From an uncultured Prevotella sp. (GTDB taxonomy: Bacteria; Bacteroidota; Bacteroidia; Bacteroidales; Bacteroidaceae), in contig CAKQPF010000005.1 of the NCBI GenBank assembly GCA_934256705.1, forward strand, positions 31,501 through 95,500: a DNA stretch of 64,000 bases, in the 5' to 3' direction. Shown here one piece after another: positions 8,604 through 15,799 of this stretch. A program made the translations under genes and the position numbers. Position 1 is the first letter of the stretch, and each line of letters starts with the position of its first letter. The notes under the pieces are model-generated. The model was given only the letters and a program-made list of their open reading frames with translations. It did not search any database and was not told the origin of the DNA.

Positions 8604-9581
8604 ATGGAATGGAAAAACGCTAATTTGGCTATCAAGAACTTCTTCTTTATGTTCGTAAACAAGGAGTTCTTGATCTTTCTCTTTTTTCTCGCAGTGAGCG
8701 CAGGCTTCTGGTGTATGATTTCTCTCAATGAAACTTACGAAAAAGAGGTTTGTGTGCCTTTGCAGTTGGTGGGCGTCCCTGACAATGTCGTTATCACGGA
8801 TCCGCTGCCGGACACTGTGAAGGTGGTGCTGAAAGATAAGGGTTATACTCTGATGAGTTATCTCTATGGTGACGCAATCAGACCTGTCGTAGTCAGTTTC
8901 AATAATTGTTCCAAAAAGAATGACCGTGGTTCTATTACGCAAGGAGACTTTATAAAGCTGCTCTACAGTAAGCTCTTCGGCAATACGAAGATTGTTTCCG
9001 TCAAGGCTGACAAATGGGATTTCACTTTCAATTACGGTCTTGCGAAGATGGTTCCGGTCGTCATCGATGGTGATGTAAAGGCGTATGATGACTATTATAT
9101 AGCCCGAACTGAAATCATTCCCGAGAATGTGAAGATTTATTCTTCTAAGGAAAAACTGGACAGTATTGAAGAAGTCTTCACCGACATTCTCAATCTGACC
9201 AATTTCAAGGACACCGTTTCGCGCACCATTACGATAAAGAAGATTCCTGGTGTAAAGGTTGAACCTTCACAGATAAAAGTGAAATTCTATGCCGACAAGA
9301 TGATAGAGACGGAGATAATGGCACCGGTAAAGGCTGTGAACATGCCTGAGAATATTCTCTTCCGTCCTTTCCCGGCAAGGGTTCCTGTCCGCGTCGTGGT
9401 TGGTAAAGCTAATTTCCAGCGTCTTAATCCTGAAGATTTCATCGTAGAGACAGACTATAAGGAATTGCCAACTAATCCAGATGAGAAATGTAATCTCACA
9501 TTGCGTACAGTTCCTCGTTACGTCATCAGTGCTTCACTCAATGTCAAGCAGGTGGAGTATCTTATCGAAACTGTAGAATAA
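8604..9581 (+). CDS. YbbR-like repeat protein
   Basis: A 325-residue protein with one transmembrane helix near residues 22-42 (LIFLFFLAVSAGFWCMISL) followed by an extracytoplasmic region with YbbR-type beta repeats (VPLQLVGVPDNVVITDPLPDTVKVVLKDKG; VPVVIDGDVKAYDDYYIARTEIIPENVKIYS). In Firmicutes YbbR/CdaR regulates the di-adenylate cyclase CdaA; no cyclase gene is present here, so that role is not implied. It sits between yajC and coaE, with 208 bp before it (no recognisable promoter) and 7 bp after. Confidence 0.85.
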   Translation: MEWKNANLAIKNFFFMFVNKEFLIFLFFLAVSAGFWCMISLNETYEKEVCVPLQLVGVPDNVVITDPLPDTVKVVLKDKGYTLMSYLYGDAIRPVVVSFNNCSKKNDRGSITQGDFIKLLYSKLFGNTKIVSVKADKWDFTFNYGLAKMVPVVIDGDVKAYDDYYIARTEIIPENVKIYSSKEKLDSIEEVFTDILNLTNFKDTVSRTITIKKIPGVKVEPSQIKVKFYADKMIETEIMAPVKAVNMPENILFRPFPARVPVRVVVGKANFQRLNPEDFIVETDYKELPTNPDEKCNLTLRTVPRYVISASLNVKQVEYLIETVE

Positions 9582-9588
9582 TCTGTAT

Positions 9589-10158
9589 ATGAAAAGAATT
9601 GCCATTACAGGCGGAATAGGTTCCGGCAAGTCATTCCTCTGTCGCCTACTCGAAGAAAGGGGCATACAGATATATGATTGTGACGCTGGTGCAAAACGTC
9701 TTATGCGCCATGATAAGGACTTGCAGGACCAACTGATTCGTCTTATCGGTCCCGACACTTATGTGAAAGGAGAACTTAATAAGCCCGTAGTTGCACAGTT
9801 TCTTCTTGCATCCGAAGCCAACAAACAATCTATCAATGCGATTGTTCATCCTGCTGTAATCCGTGATTTCTATGCTTCCGGAATGCAATGGATGGAATGT
9901 GCTATCCTTTTTGATGCTCACCTTCAGGATAAAGTGGATGCCGTGGTATGTGTTTCTGCTCCTGAAGAAGTCCGGATACAAAGAATAATGCATCGTGATT
10001 CCATCACTAAAGCTAAGGCAAAGCAATGGATTGACGCTCAAATACCGCAGGAAAAGGTGGAGGAAATGTCTGATTTCGTAATCCATAATGATGGTGTTGC
10101 GCCTATGGACATTCAGATAGACAATCTCCTTGTCTCGCTGTCCGAGTTGGATGATTAG
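9589..10158 (+). CDS. coaE: Dephospho-CoA kinase
   Basis: A 189-residue protein with an N-terminal P-loop (ITGGIGSGKS, residues 4-13), the substrate-binding YDCDAGAKRLM, and the helical lid with IQRIMHRD. CoaE phosphorylates the 3' hydroxyl of dephospho-CoA, the last step of coenzyme A synthesis. It starts 7 bp after the YbbR-like gene and is followed by the DUF5606 gene. Confidence 0.94.
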   Translation: MKRIAITGGIGSGKSFLCRLLEERGIQIYDCDAGAKRLMRHDKDLQDQLIRLIGPDTYVKGELNKPVVAQFLLASEANKQSINAIVHPAVIRDFYASGMQWMECAILFDAHLQDKVDAVVCVSAPEEVRIQRIMHRDSITKAKAKQWIDAQIPQEKVEEMSDFVIHNDGVAPMDIQIDNLLVSLSELDD

Positions 10159-10247
10159 CCCTCATCTGCCGCATCAGTATAATGACTGGTCTTAAAAATA
10201 ATAGAATAATAACATAATAATAACAAATAATTTCAATAAACAAAGAA

Positions 10248-10691
10248 ATGCAACAGACAATCCTTGCCATCTCTGGCAAACCAGGACTTTACAAATTGGT
10301 TTCTCGCGCAAAGGCAAGTCTTATCGTCGAGATTCTTGATGAGACTCATAAGCGTATCCCAGCTTTCGCCTCCGACCGCGTAACATCACTCGCTGACATA
10401 GCTATGTACACATACGAGGACGATGTTCCTCTTATGACAATCCTCGCTTCACTTCGTGATAAGGAAGAGGGCAAAGAGGCTTCCATCAATTATAAGAAGG
10501 CCAGCGGAGCAGAACTTCAGGAGTATTTCGCTGCTATCCTGCCTAACTTCGACCGCGATCGTGTCCACACAAGCGACATCAAGAAGCTTATCCAGTGGTA
10601 CAATATCCTCGTTAAGGCTGGTGTTACCGATTTCGAAGAATCTCTTGCTCCGACAGAAGGCGACAACATCGACGACCGCAATGCAGAGTAA
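10248..10691 (+). CDS. DUF5606 protein
   Basis: A 147-residue protein conserved in Bacteroidetes and often found beside coaE. The N-terminus (ILAISGKPGLYKLVSRAKASLIVEILDE) is a compact beta-rich domain; the C-terminal part is helical and acidic (FEESLAPTEGDNIDDRNAE). There is no signal peptide or membrane segment, so it is cytoplasmic. Its function is not established. An AT-rich 89-bp gap separates it from coaE. Confidence 0.85.
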   Translation: MQQTILAISGKPGLYKLVSRAKASLIVEILDETHKRIPAFASDRVTSLADIAMYTYEDDVPLMTILASLRDKEEGKEASINYKKASGAELQEYFAAILPNFDRDRVHTSDIKKLIQWYNILVKAGVTDFEESLAPTEGDNIDDRNAE

Positions 10692-10724
10692 CTGCTGACG
10701 GATAACCAGGAATAACAAGTTTCT

Positions 10725-11651
10725 ATGCTTTCAGACATAGTCATTATAATCATAGGTATATACATTGTGCTGAAGGGAGCGGACCTTCTTACTGAAGGTG
10801 CGGTCTCTTTGGCACAACGTATGGATATGCCTAAAATGCTTATAGGTCTAACTGTCGTGGCTGTTGGCACGTCTATGCCTGAGTTCTTCGTCAGCGTCAC
10901 TTCCGCTCTTCAAGGTACTACAGACCTTGCAGTAGCCAATGTAGTTGGAAGCAATATCTTCAACGTATTGCTCATCGCTGGTGTGTCTGCCGCAGTTTCT
11001 CCTATGGTAATATCCCGTTCCACTGTGCGTCGTGACATTCCTGTGGCTATACTTGCATCGTTTGTGCTGCTTGGATTTGGCATTTATGGAGGAATACCAC
11101 GCTGGGCAGGAGTCCTGTTCCTTGCTTTGCTCGTAGTTTATACCCTATTTGCCATCCGAACTGCAACGCCTGATGAAAATTCAGAAACAGTGATGAAATC
11201 ATACACTCTTACTGGCGCAATCGGTAGAGTGGTGATTGGTCTTGCTGGTCTTGTAGTGGGAAGTGACTGCTTTGTCAGCAGTGCGACTGATGTCGCTGCA
11301 ATGCTCGGTGTTAGCGAAGCGGTGATAGGTCTTACAATTGTGGCTGGAGGAACATCTCTTCCAGAACTTGCCACAAGCGTCGTTGCAGCAAGAAAAGGTC
11401 AGTCTGCCATTGCTATGGGCAACGTAATAGGTTCCTGCGTATATAATATCCTTCTTATCATCGGTGTGACAGGAGTGATAGCTCCAATGACGATCAATGG
11501 TCTAACCATTGTGGATTTTTCCATGATGATGGTCAGCATTGCGCTGCTTTGGCTCTTCTCATTCACCAGATATAAGATCGAGCGATGGGAAGGCTGGCTG
11601 ATGATTGCCATATTCGCCTGCTATTTAACTTGGCTGATTGCGTCTATATAA
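10725..11651 (+). CDS. Calcium/sodium antiporter (YrbG family)
   Basis: A 308-residue membrane protein with about ten helices and the two inverted alpha repeats of the CaCA superfamily: VAVGTSMPEFFVSVTSA...VANVVGSNIFNVLLIAG in the first half and VAGGTSLPELATSVVAA...MGNVIGSCVYNILLIIG in the second. The Glu and Asn/Ser of these motifs form the ion sites. It exchanges Ca2+ or Na+ across the inner membrane. A hairpin (ACCAGCC/GGCTGGT, 11667-11700) after the gene may end its transcript before the riboswitch region, though no T-run follows. Confidence 0.92.
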   Translation: MLSDIVIIIIGIYIVLKGADLLTEGAVSLAQRMDMPKMLIGLTVVAVGTSMPEFFVSVTSALQGTTDLAVANVVGSNIFNVLLIAGVSAAVSPMVISRSTVRRDIPVAILASFVLLGFGIYGGIPRWAGVLFLALLVVYTLFAIRTATPDENSETVMKSYTLTGAIGRVVIGLAGLVVGSDCFVSSATDVAAMLGVSEAVIGLTIVAGGTSLPELATSVVAARKGQSAIAMGNVIGSCVYNILLIIGVTGVIAPMTINGLTIVDFSMMMVSIALLWLFSFTRYKIERWEGWLMIAIFACYLTWLIASI

Positions 11652-11716
11652 TTCATAATCCATAATACCAGCCAATGTGCCAGCTGCGTTACCGGCTGGT
11701 CTCCCACGTAAAACAA

Positions 11717-11749
11717 AAAGAGTACTTGGTAAACCTCTTTAAAAACAAG
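11717..11749 (+). promoter_or_regulatory. preQ1-I riboswitch aptamer 1 (of a tandem pair)
   Basis: AAAGAG (11717-11722) pairs with CTCTTT (11735-11740) to form P1. The 12-nt loop reads TACTTGGTAAAC. An A-rich tail (AAAAACAAG, 11741-11749) follows, whose CAAG can pair with the loop CTTG (11725-11728), giving the H-type pseudoknot of class-I preQ1 aptamers. The loop end GTAA(A)C before P1 matches GUAAC of the structurally known Thermoanaerobacter aptamer, in which the last C pairs with preQ1. It precedes a queuosine-precursor transporter and queF. Assigned by eye; no covariance model was run. Confidence 0.75.
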
Positions 11750-11750
11750 A

Positions 11751-11785
11751 TAGAGTGCTTGGTAACCTCTAATCAAAAAAACAAG
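11751..11785 (+). promoter_or_regulatory. preQ1-I riboswitch aptamer 2 (of a tandem pair)
   Basis: TAGAG (11751-11755) pairs with CTCTA (11767-11771). The loop TGCTTGGTAAC ends in the expected ligand-pairing C (11766). The tail ATCAAAAAAACAAG (11772-11785) supplies CAAG to pair with the loop CTTG (11758-11761). The pseudoknot ends three bases before the ATG of the transporter gene, so ligand binding would be expected to block translation initiation. Confidence 0.8.
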
Positions 11786-11788
11786 AAT

Positions 11789-12487
11789 ATGAACAACAAG
11801 AACAACAGTAAAGTAAGTATGCTGTTTATGCTTTTCGGTGTACTGTTTTGTGTTTGCCTTATTGCGTCAAACATTTTTGAAACAAAGCAACTTTCATTCT
11901 TCGGACACAGCCAGACCGGTGGTGTCATTGTTTTCCCTATTTCTTACATCATCAACGATGTCGTGGCGGAAGTGTGGGGATTCCGCAAGGCGAGATTCAT
12001 CATCTGGCTTGGATTCCTCATGAATTTTTTCTTCGTGGCAGTAGGTGCTCTGTGCGACTGGCTTCCAGGTGCAGAGTACTGGACCAATGATGAAGGTTTC
12101 CATCAGATATTCGGTCTTGCACCGCGTATCGCCGCCGCTTCGTTCGTGGCATTCCTAGTAGGCTCATTCATCAATGCCTATGTGATGAGCAAGATGAAAA
12201 TAATGAATGAAGGGAAGCATTTCTCTTTGCGTGCCGTTCTCAGCACGATATTCGGTGAAAGTGCAGACTCTCTTATCTTCTTCCCGCTTGCTCTCGGTGG
12301 TATAGTCCCTGCTGAGGAACTTCCATGGTTAATGCTCTATCAGGTAGTGCTCAAGACTGCCTATGAGATTGTCGTGCTACCATTGACCATAAGGGTGGTG
12401 AAAGCGGTGAAGAAATATGAACATGAGGATGTCTATGACAATGATATTAAGTCATACAATGTCTTCAAGATGTTCAATCTTGATTAG
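11789..12487 (+). CDS. yhhQ: Queuosine precursor transporter (YhhQ/VUT family)
   Basis: A 232-residue membrane protein of the DUF165/VUT family with about six helices (VSMLFMLFGVLFCVCLIASNIFETKQLSFFG...GGVIVFPISYIINDVVAEVWGFRKAR). YhhQ imports queuine-type precursors such as preQ0 or preQ1. The start at 11789 is chosen because it begins just before the first helix and directly follows the riboswitch; the longer frame from 11675 would translate through the aptamers. It is followed by queF, so import and reduction of preQ0 appear together under preQ1 control. Confidence 0.9.
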   Translation: MNNKNNSKVSMLFMLFGVLFCVCLIASNIFETKQLSFFGHSQTGGVIVFPISYIINDVVAEVWGFRKARFIIWLGFLMNFFFVAVGALCDWLPGAEYWTNDEGFHQIFGLAPRIAAASFVAFLVGSFINAYVMSKMKIMNEGKHFSLRAVLSTIFGESADSLIFFPLALGGIVPAEELPWLMLYQVVLKTAYEIVVLPLTIRVVKAVKKYEHEDVYDNDIKSYNVFKMFNLD

Positions 12488-12511
12488 TGTATAATTGGTT
12501 GTCGGTCGTCA

Positions 12512-12610
12512 GTTGTTGGTTTTCAGTTGGTATTTATGAGTCCATGTGAGTTTATCACTCTGATATACCGAAAACCAACAACCCATAACCAACAACCCAT
12601 AACCAACAAT
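12512..12610 (+). repeat. Inverted repeat and 14-bp tandem repeat before queF
   Basis: GTTGTTGGTTTTC (12512-12524) is the exact reverse complement of GAAAACCAACAAC (12570-12582). The right arm continues into two perfect copies of AACCAACAACCCAT (12573-12586 and 12587-12600) and a third partial copy ending at 12610. The spacer is 45 bp. The stretch fills the yhhQ-queF gap and could fold into a long-loop hairpin in the mRNA. Confidence 0.75.
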
Positions 12611-12617
12611 ATAAACA

Positions 12618-13076
12618 ATGAATCGCGAAACAGATAACCTGCAAGCACTTGGCAAAAAGACGGAGTATTGCCAGGATTATGCTCCAGAAGTGCTAGAAAT
12701 CTTTACAAACAAGCATCCCGGCAATGATTATTGGGTGCAGTTTAATTGTCCTGAGTTTACATCTCTATGTCCAATTACTGGTCAGCCGGACTTTGCCGAG
12801 ATAAAGATACAGTACGTTCCCGATGTGAAGATGGTGGAAAGCAAGAGTCTCAAGCTCTATCTTTTCAGTTTCCGAAATCATGGAGACTTCCATGAAGATT
12901 GTGTCAATATCATCATGAAGGACCTTATCAAACTGATGGATCCAAAATACATCGAGGTAACCGGAATATTCACTCCAAGAGGTGGGATCAGCATTTATCC
13001 ATTTGCGAACTATGGTCGCCCTGGCACAAAGTATGAGAAGCTGGCTGAGCATCGTTTCATAAATCATAATCTGTAA
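12618..13076 (+). CDS. queF: preQ0 reductase QueF (NADPH-dependent 7-cyano-7-deazaguanine reductase)
   Basis: A 152-residue unimodular QueF. The catalytic Cys51 and Asp58 lie in FTSLCPITGQPD; ESKSLKLYLFSFRNH is the NADPH/substrate motif and FHEDCVN carries the conserved His-Glu. QueF reduces the nitrile of preQ0 to the amine of preQ1 in queuosine synthesis. The usual partners queC, queD and queE are not in this window. The upstream gene is the precursor transporter, and tandem preQ1 aptamers lead the transcript. Confidence 0.95.
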   Translation: MNRETDNLQALGKKTEYCQDYAPEVLEIFTNKHPGNDYWVQFNCPEFTSLCPITGQPDFAEIKIQYVPDVKMVESKSLKLYLFSFRNHGDFHEDCVNIIMKDLIKLMDPKYIEVTGIFTPRGGISIYPFANYGRPGTKYEKLAEHRFINHNL

Positions 13077-13087
13077 TTTAAGTTTTT

Positions 13088-13288
13088 ATGGACTATTTAC
13101 CAAAAGATCCAGCCATTCTCGTATCAAGTATTAACATGCTGCTCAGGGATGAGGAATTCGACTCTTTGGAATCCTTGTGCTTTGCCTTTAATAGAGATCC
13201 GGAAGAGATAAAGCAATACCTTTATAAAAATGGATTCGTATATTCTCTCAGCCAGTTACAGTTCAGACCTATTGGATATGATCAGTAA
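13088..13288 (+). CDS. DUF4250 small protein
   Basis: A 66-residue protein opening MDYLPKDPAILVSSINMLLRDE, the signature of DUF4250, followed by a helix-turn-helix-like stretch (SLESLCFAFNRDPEEIKQYLYKNGF). No membrane segment is present. Function unknown. It starts 11 bp after queF and overlaps the next gene by 11 bp, so it probably belongs to the same transcript. Confidence 0.8.
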   Translation: MDYLPKDPAILVSSINMLLRDEEFDSLESLCFAFNRDPEEIKQYLYKNGFVYSLSQLQFRPIGYDQ

Positions 13289-13538
13289 GTATGCAGTTGA
13301 GTCAGCGTATGCTTTTTTCCATCAGAAGTGGCGCATTTACCAGTATTCTACTATCGACTGGCAGAGAGATGACATAGAATATGCAATAGAGGACTATGTC
13401 AGCAGGATGGACATAGAGCTGTATGAATGGCTTGCAAATGGAAGAAACGAATTTCTACGCAACCATTCTGACTTCGCTGAAGATTTGGAGTGCGCTGTCA
13501 ATTTGCTTGAAACCAGACTGTCTGAATTCTCAATTTAG
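13278..13538 (+). CDS. Small hypothetical protein overlapping the DUF4250 gene
   Basis: ATG 13278 gives 86 residues (MISKYAVESAYAFFHQKWRI...LETRLSEFSI), mostly helical and acidic with many aromatic residues. Its start overlaps the last 11 bp of the DUF4250 gene, a sign of translational coupling. The longer frame from 13230 would overlap more deeply and is less likely. I do not recognise the family. Confidence 0.65.
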   Translation: MISKYAVESAYAFFHQKWRIYQYSTIDWQRDDIEYAIEDYVSRMDIELYEWLANGRNEFLRNHSDFAEDLECAVNLLETRLSEFSI

Positions 13539-13622
13539 GGTGCTTCTATAAATTAGTTTTGTTATATTCTAATTATGTTTTATATAACTTTGGTAATTTA
13601 TTGAACAGTCTATAACCGGAAA

Positions 13623-13660
13623 AAAGCCATCAGTACATTTAAAATAGTACTGATGGCTTT
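13623..13660 (-). terminator. Terminator after tRNA-Ala (possibly bidirectional)
   Basis: AAAGCCATCAGTAC (13623-13636) pairs perfectly with GTACTGATGGCTTT (13647-13660). On the minus strand the hairpin lies 8 bases past the tRNA 3' end and is followed by Ts. It also follows the plus-strand DUF4250 pair. Confidence 0.85.
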
Positions 13661-13668
13661 ATGTAAAG

Positions 13669-13742
<74 letters not shown>

Positions 13743-13760
13743 AAAAGGTTCATTTGCGTT

Positions 13761-13769
13761 GCAAAATTA
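13761..13769 (-). promoter_or_regulatory. Promoter -7 box of tRNA-Ala
   Basis: On the minus strand TAATTTTGC matches TAnnTTTGC, 18 bp before the mature tRNA 5' end. Confidence 0.65.
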
Positions 13770-14030
13770 CAAATAAAAAATCAATTGCGCAATTTTTTCC
13801 AAGACAAATTGATACACATAAGCGTTTTTTTTAATAGACCAGTCGTAACTCCGCATTATGGAATAGGTAAGTCTCGTTATGGAAAGGGAATAAGCAATAT
13901 GTAATAGGAGATTAACAATGTTCGCTTGAAATTATAACCCATATAGCGAGAAATCATGAGAGGCACGTGTAAAATATCCAATTACACATTATCTATTAAG
14001 TCCTATTTAATAAAGACTATCTTAATAAAT

Positions 14031-14068
14031 AAAGAGCCAGCTTGAGGATAAACTCAAACCGACTCTTT
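14031..14068 (-). terminator. Terminator of the peptide transporter gene
   Basis: On the minus strand a 16-bp stem (AAAGAGTCGGTTTGAG with CTCAAGCTGGCTCTTT) is fully paired when G-U pairs are allowed, with a 6-nt loop; it lies 65 bp past the stop. The rest of the gap from 13743 to 14133 holds only the tRNA promoter. Confidence 0.75.
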
Positions 14069-14133
14069 ATGTTTCCTTAGTCATCACCTAGTAATAGTTT
14101 TTATTGCAGCGTGATGATTAATGTATTCATCGC

Positions 14134-15660
14134 TTATGATACCTTGTTCAGCTTCTTGATGATAGAGAAGATGAAGAGGGCAGAGATGAGACAGATGCCT
14201 GCAAGCACGCCCCAGATGGTAACGAGGTTGAAGTTCATACCCCACATGATACCAGGCACCATAACCAACTGGTTACCGATAGCTGTGGCACCGAACCACA
14301 GACCCATCATAAGACCGGCATATTTAGGAGGAGCAACCTTTGACACGAAGGAGATGCCTATAGGGGAAAGAAGCAACTCGGCGAAAGTGAGGATGAGGTA
14401 AGTGGAGATAAGGAGATTTGGAGACATGCGTGCACCTTCTGTTGCAGGGTCACCCTGTACCAATGGAAGCTCAAGTCCCATAGATCCAACTGCCATCCAT
14501 ACGAAAGCGAAAGCTGCTACGAGCATGCCGAGACCAATTTTCTCAGGAGATGTAGGCTCCTTGCCTTTCTTGCGAAGCCAAGCGAACAAGGCTACGCTAA
14601 CTGGTGTCAATGCAACAACATAGCATGGGTTGAACTGTTGGAAGATTGGAGCTTCTACGTTTACAACACCTTCAAGTGTGTTGTACTTATAGAATAGGAA
14701 TGCGATTGCTGCAACGATTACACCGAGCGCGATGCCTTTTCCCTTAGTTGTCTTGCTCTGTGCAAGTGCGAAGCTTCCATATACTACGAAGATACAAGCC
14801 ACGAGGTTGGTAACGTCGAATGCCATTGACTGAAGACCTTCAGAAGTCTTGTTGGTGAAGTCGCGGGCGAACAAGGTCAATGTGTTTCCGTTTTGATGGA
14901 ATGCCATCCAGAAGAAGATAACCACTGCGAATACGAGGCAGAGGCAAATTACGCGCTCCTTTGTCTCGGCTGGAGAGAGTTCCTTCACCTCAGACTTTGC
15001 ACTTTCTGCTGACTTCTCTTGCTTCTCATTAGCGAGAACGTGCTTGTAAGTAGGGCTGAAGGCGTAATAGATAGCGATACTGACAATCAGTGAAACACAT
15101 GCTATAGCGAATGCGAAATGGTAGGCATCTTCTGCAGATACGCCAAGGCTTGCCTTTGCCCACTCCATAATCTTGATGGCGGCTGTAGGAGCGAACATCG
15201 CACCGATGTTGATAGCCATGTAGAAGAGGGAGAAACCTGAGTCGCGGTTGTTGGCATACTTAGGTTCGTCATAGAGACGACCTACCATCACCTGGAGATT
15301 GCCTTTGAAAAGACCTGTGCCTAATGCAATGAGGATGAGTGATGCACCCATTGCAGCAATGGCTACTGTATCCTTGCCAAGAGGAACAGAGAGAACAAGA
15401 TAGCCGATGAACATGATGAAGATACCTGTGGTAACCATACGCCCAAATCCGAATTTGTCGGCTGCAATACCGCCAATGATAGGAAGGAAATAGACCATCA
15501 TGAGGAAGGTTGAGTAGATAGTACTTGCCAAGCCGGTCTCAAAGCCGAAGTTGGCCTGCAAATACAGCAAGAATACCGCGAGCATGGTATAGTAACCGAA
15601 TCGCTCGCCAGTGTTGGCCAAAGCAAGTGCCCAAAGACCTTTAGGTTGATTTTCGAACAT
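14134..15660 (-). CDS. Proton-dependent oligopeptide transporter (POT/PTR family)
   Basis: A 508-residue membrane protein with 12 or more helices. The first helix carries the POT motif region as N16-T-G-E19-R20-F-G-Y-Y; the canonical motif is E-x-x-E-R, so the first Glu is replaced by Asn here. Other POT features are visible (GGIAADKFGFGRMV; GTGLFKGNLQVMVGRLYD with the conserved GxGxxKxN; a conserved PLL-like helix near the C-terminus). A hydrophilic linker with EKQEKSAESAKSEVKE separates the two halves. The family imports di- and tripeptides with protons. The downstream S9 peptidase on the same strand suggests a shared role in peptide use. Confidence 0.9.
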   Translation of the reverse strand: MFENQPKGLWALALANTGERFGYYTMLAVFLLYLQANFGFETGLASTIYSTFLMMVYFLPIIGGIAADKFGFGRMVTTGIFIMFIGYLVLSVPLGKDTVAIAAMGASLILIALGTGLFKGNLQVMVGRLYDEPKYANNRDSGFSLFYMAINIGAMFAPTAAIKIMEWAKASLGVSAEDAYHFAFAIACVSLIVSIAIYYAFSPTYKHVLANEKQEKSAESAKSEVKELSPAETKERVICLCLVFAVVIFFWMAFHQNGNTLTLFARDFTNKTSEGLQSMAFDVTNLVACIFVVYGSFALAQSKTTKGKGIALGVIVAAIAFLFYKYNTLEGVVNVEAPIFQQFNPCYVVALTPVSVALFAWLRKKGKEPTSPEKIGLGMLVAAFAFVWMAVGSMGLELPLVQGDPATEGARMSPNLLISTYLILTFAELLLSPIGISFVSKVAPPKYAGLMMGLWFGATAIGNQLVMVPGIMWGMNFNLVTIWGVLAGICLISALFIFSIIKKLNKVS

Positions 15661-15742
15661 AGTTTGATTTTGTTAGATTATTAATGAATTTTTATGAAAA
15701 AATGCTTGATTGATTTTTGCTTATGATTGTGTTTGTTTTTAT

Positions 15743-15778
15743 CCACCGACTTGCTGAAACAGAATAGCAAGCCGGTGG
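15743..15778 (-). terminator. Strong hairpin after the S9 peptidase gene
   Basis: On the minus strand CCACCGGCTTGCT pairs with AGCAAGTCGGTGG (13 bp with one G-U) around a 10-nt loop, 22 bp past the peptidase stop. There is no T-run after it, so it may protect the 3' end or terminate weakly. Confidence 0.5.
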
Positions 15779-15799
15779 CGAAAACAATATGCTTAGCGT

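Noticed and set aside
11675..11788. Longer start for the queuosine transporter
   Set aside because: It would translate through both aptamers; the ATG at 11789 follows them and opens the first membrane helix.
13743..14030. Small RNA or gene between tRNA-Ala and the transporter
   Set aside because: Beyond the tRNA promoter no promoter, ORF or stable hairpin was seen.
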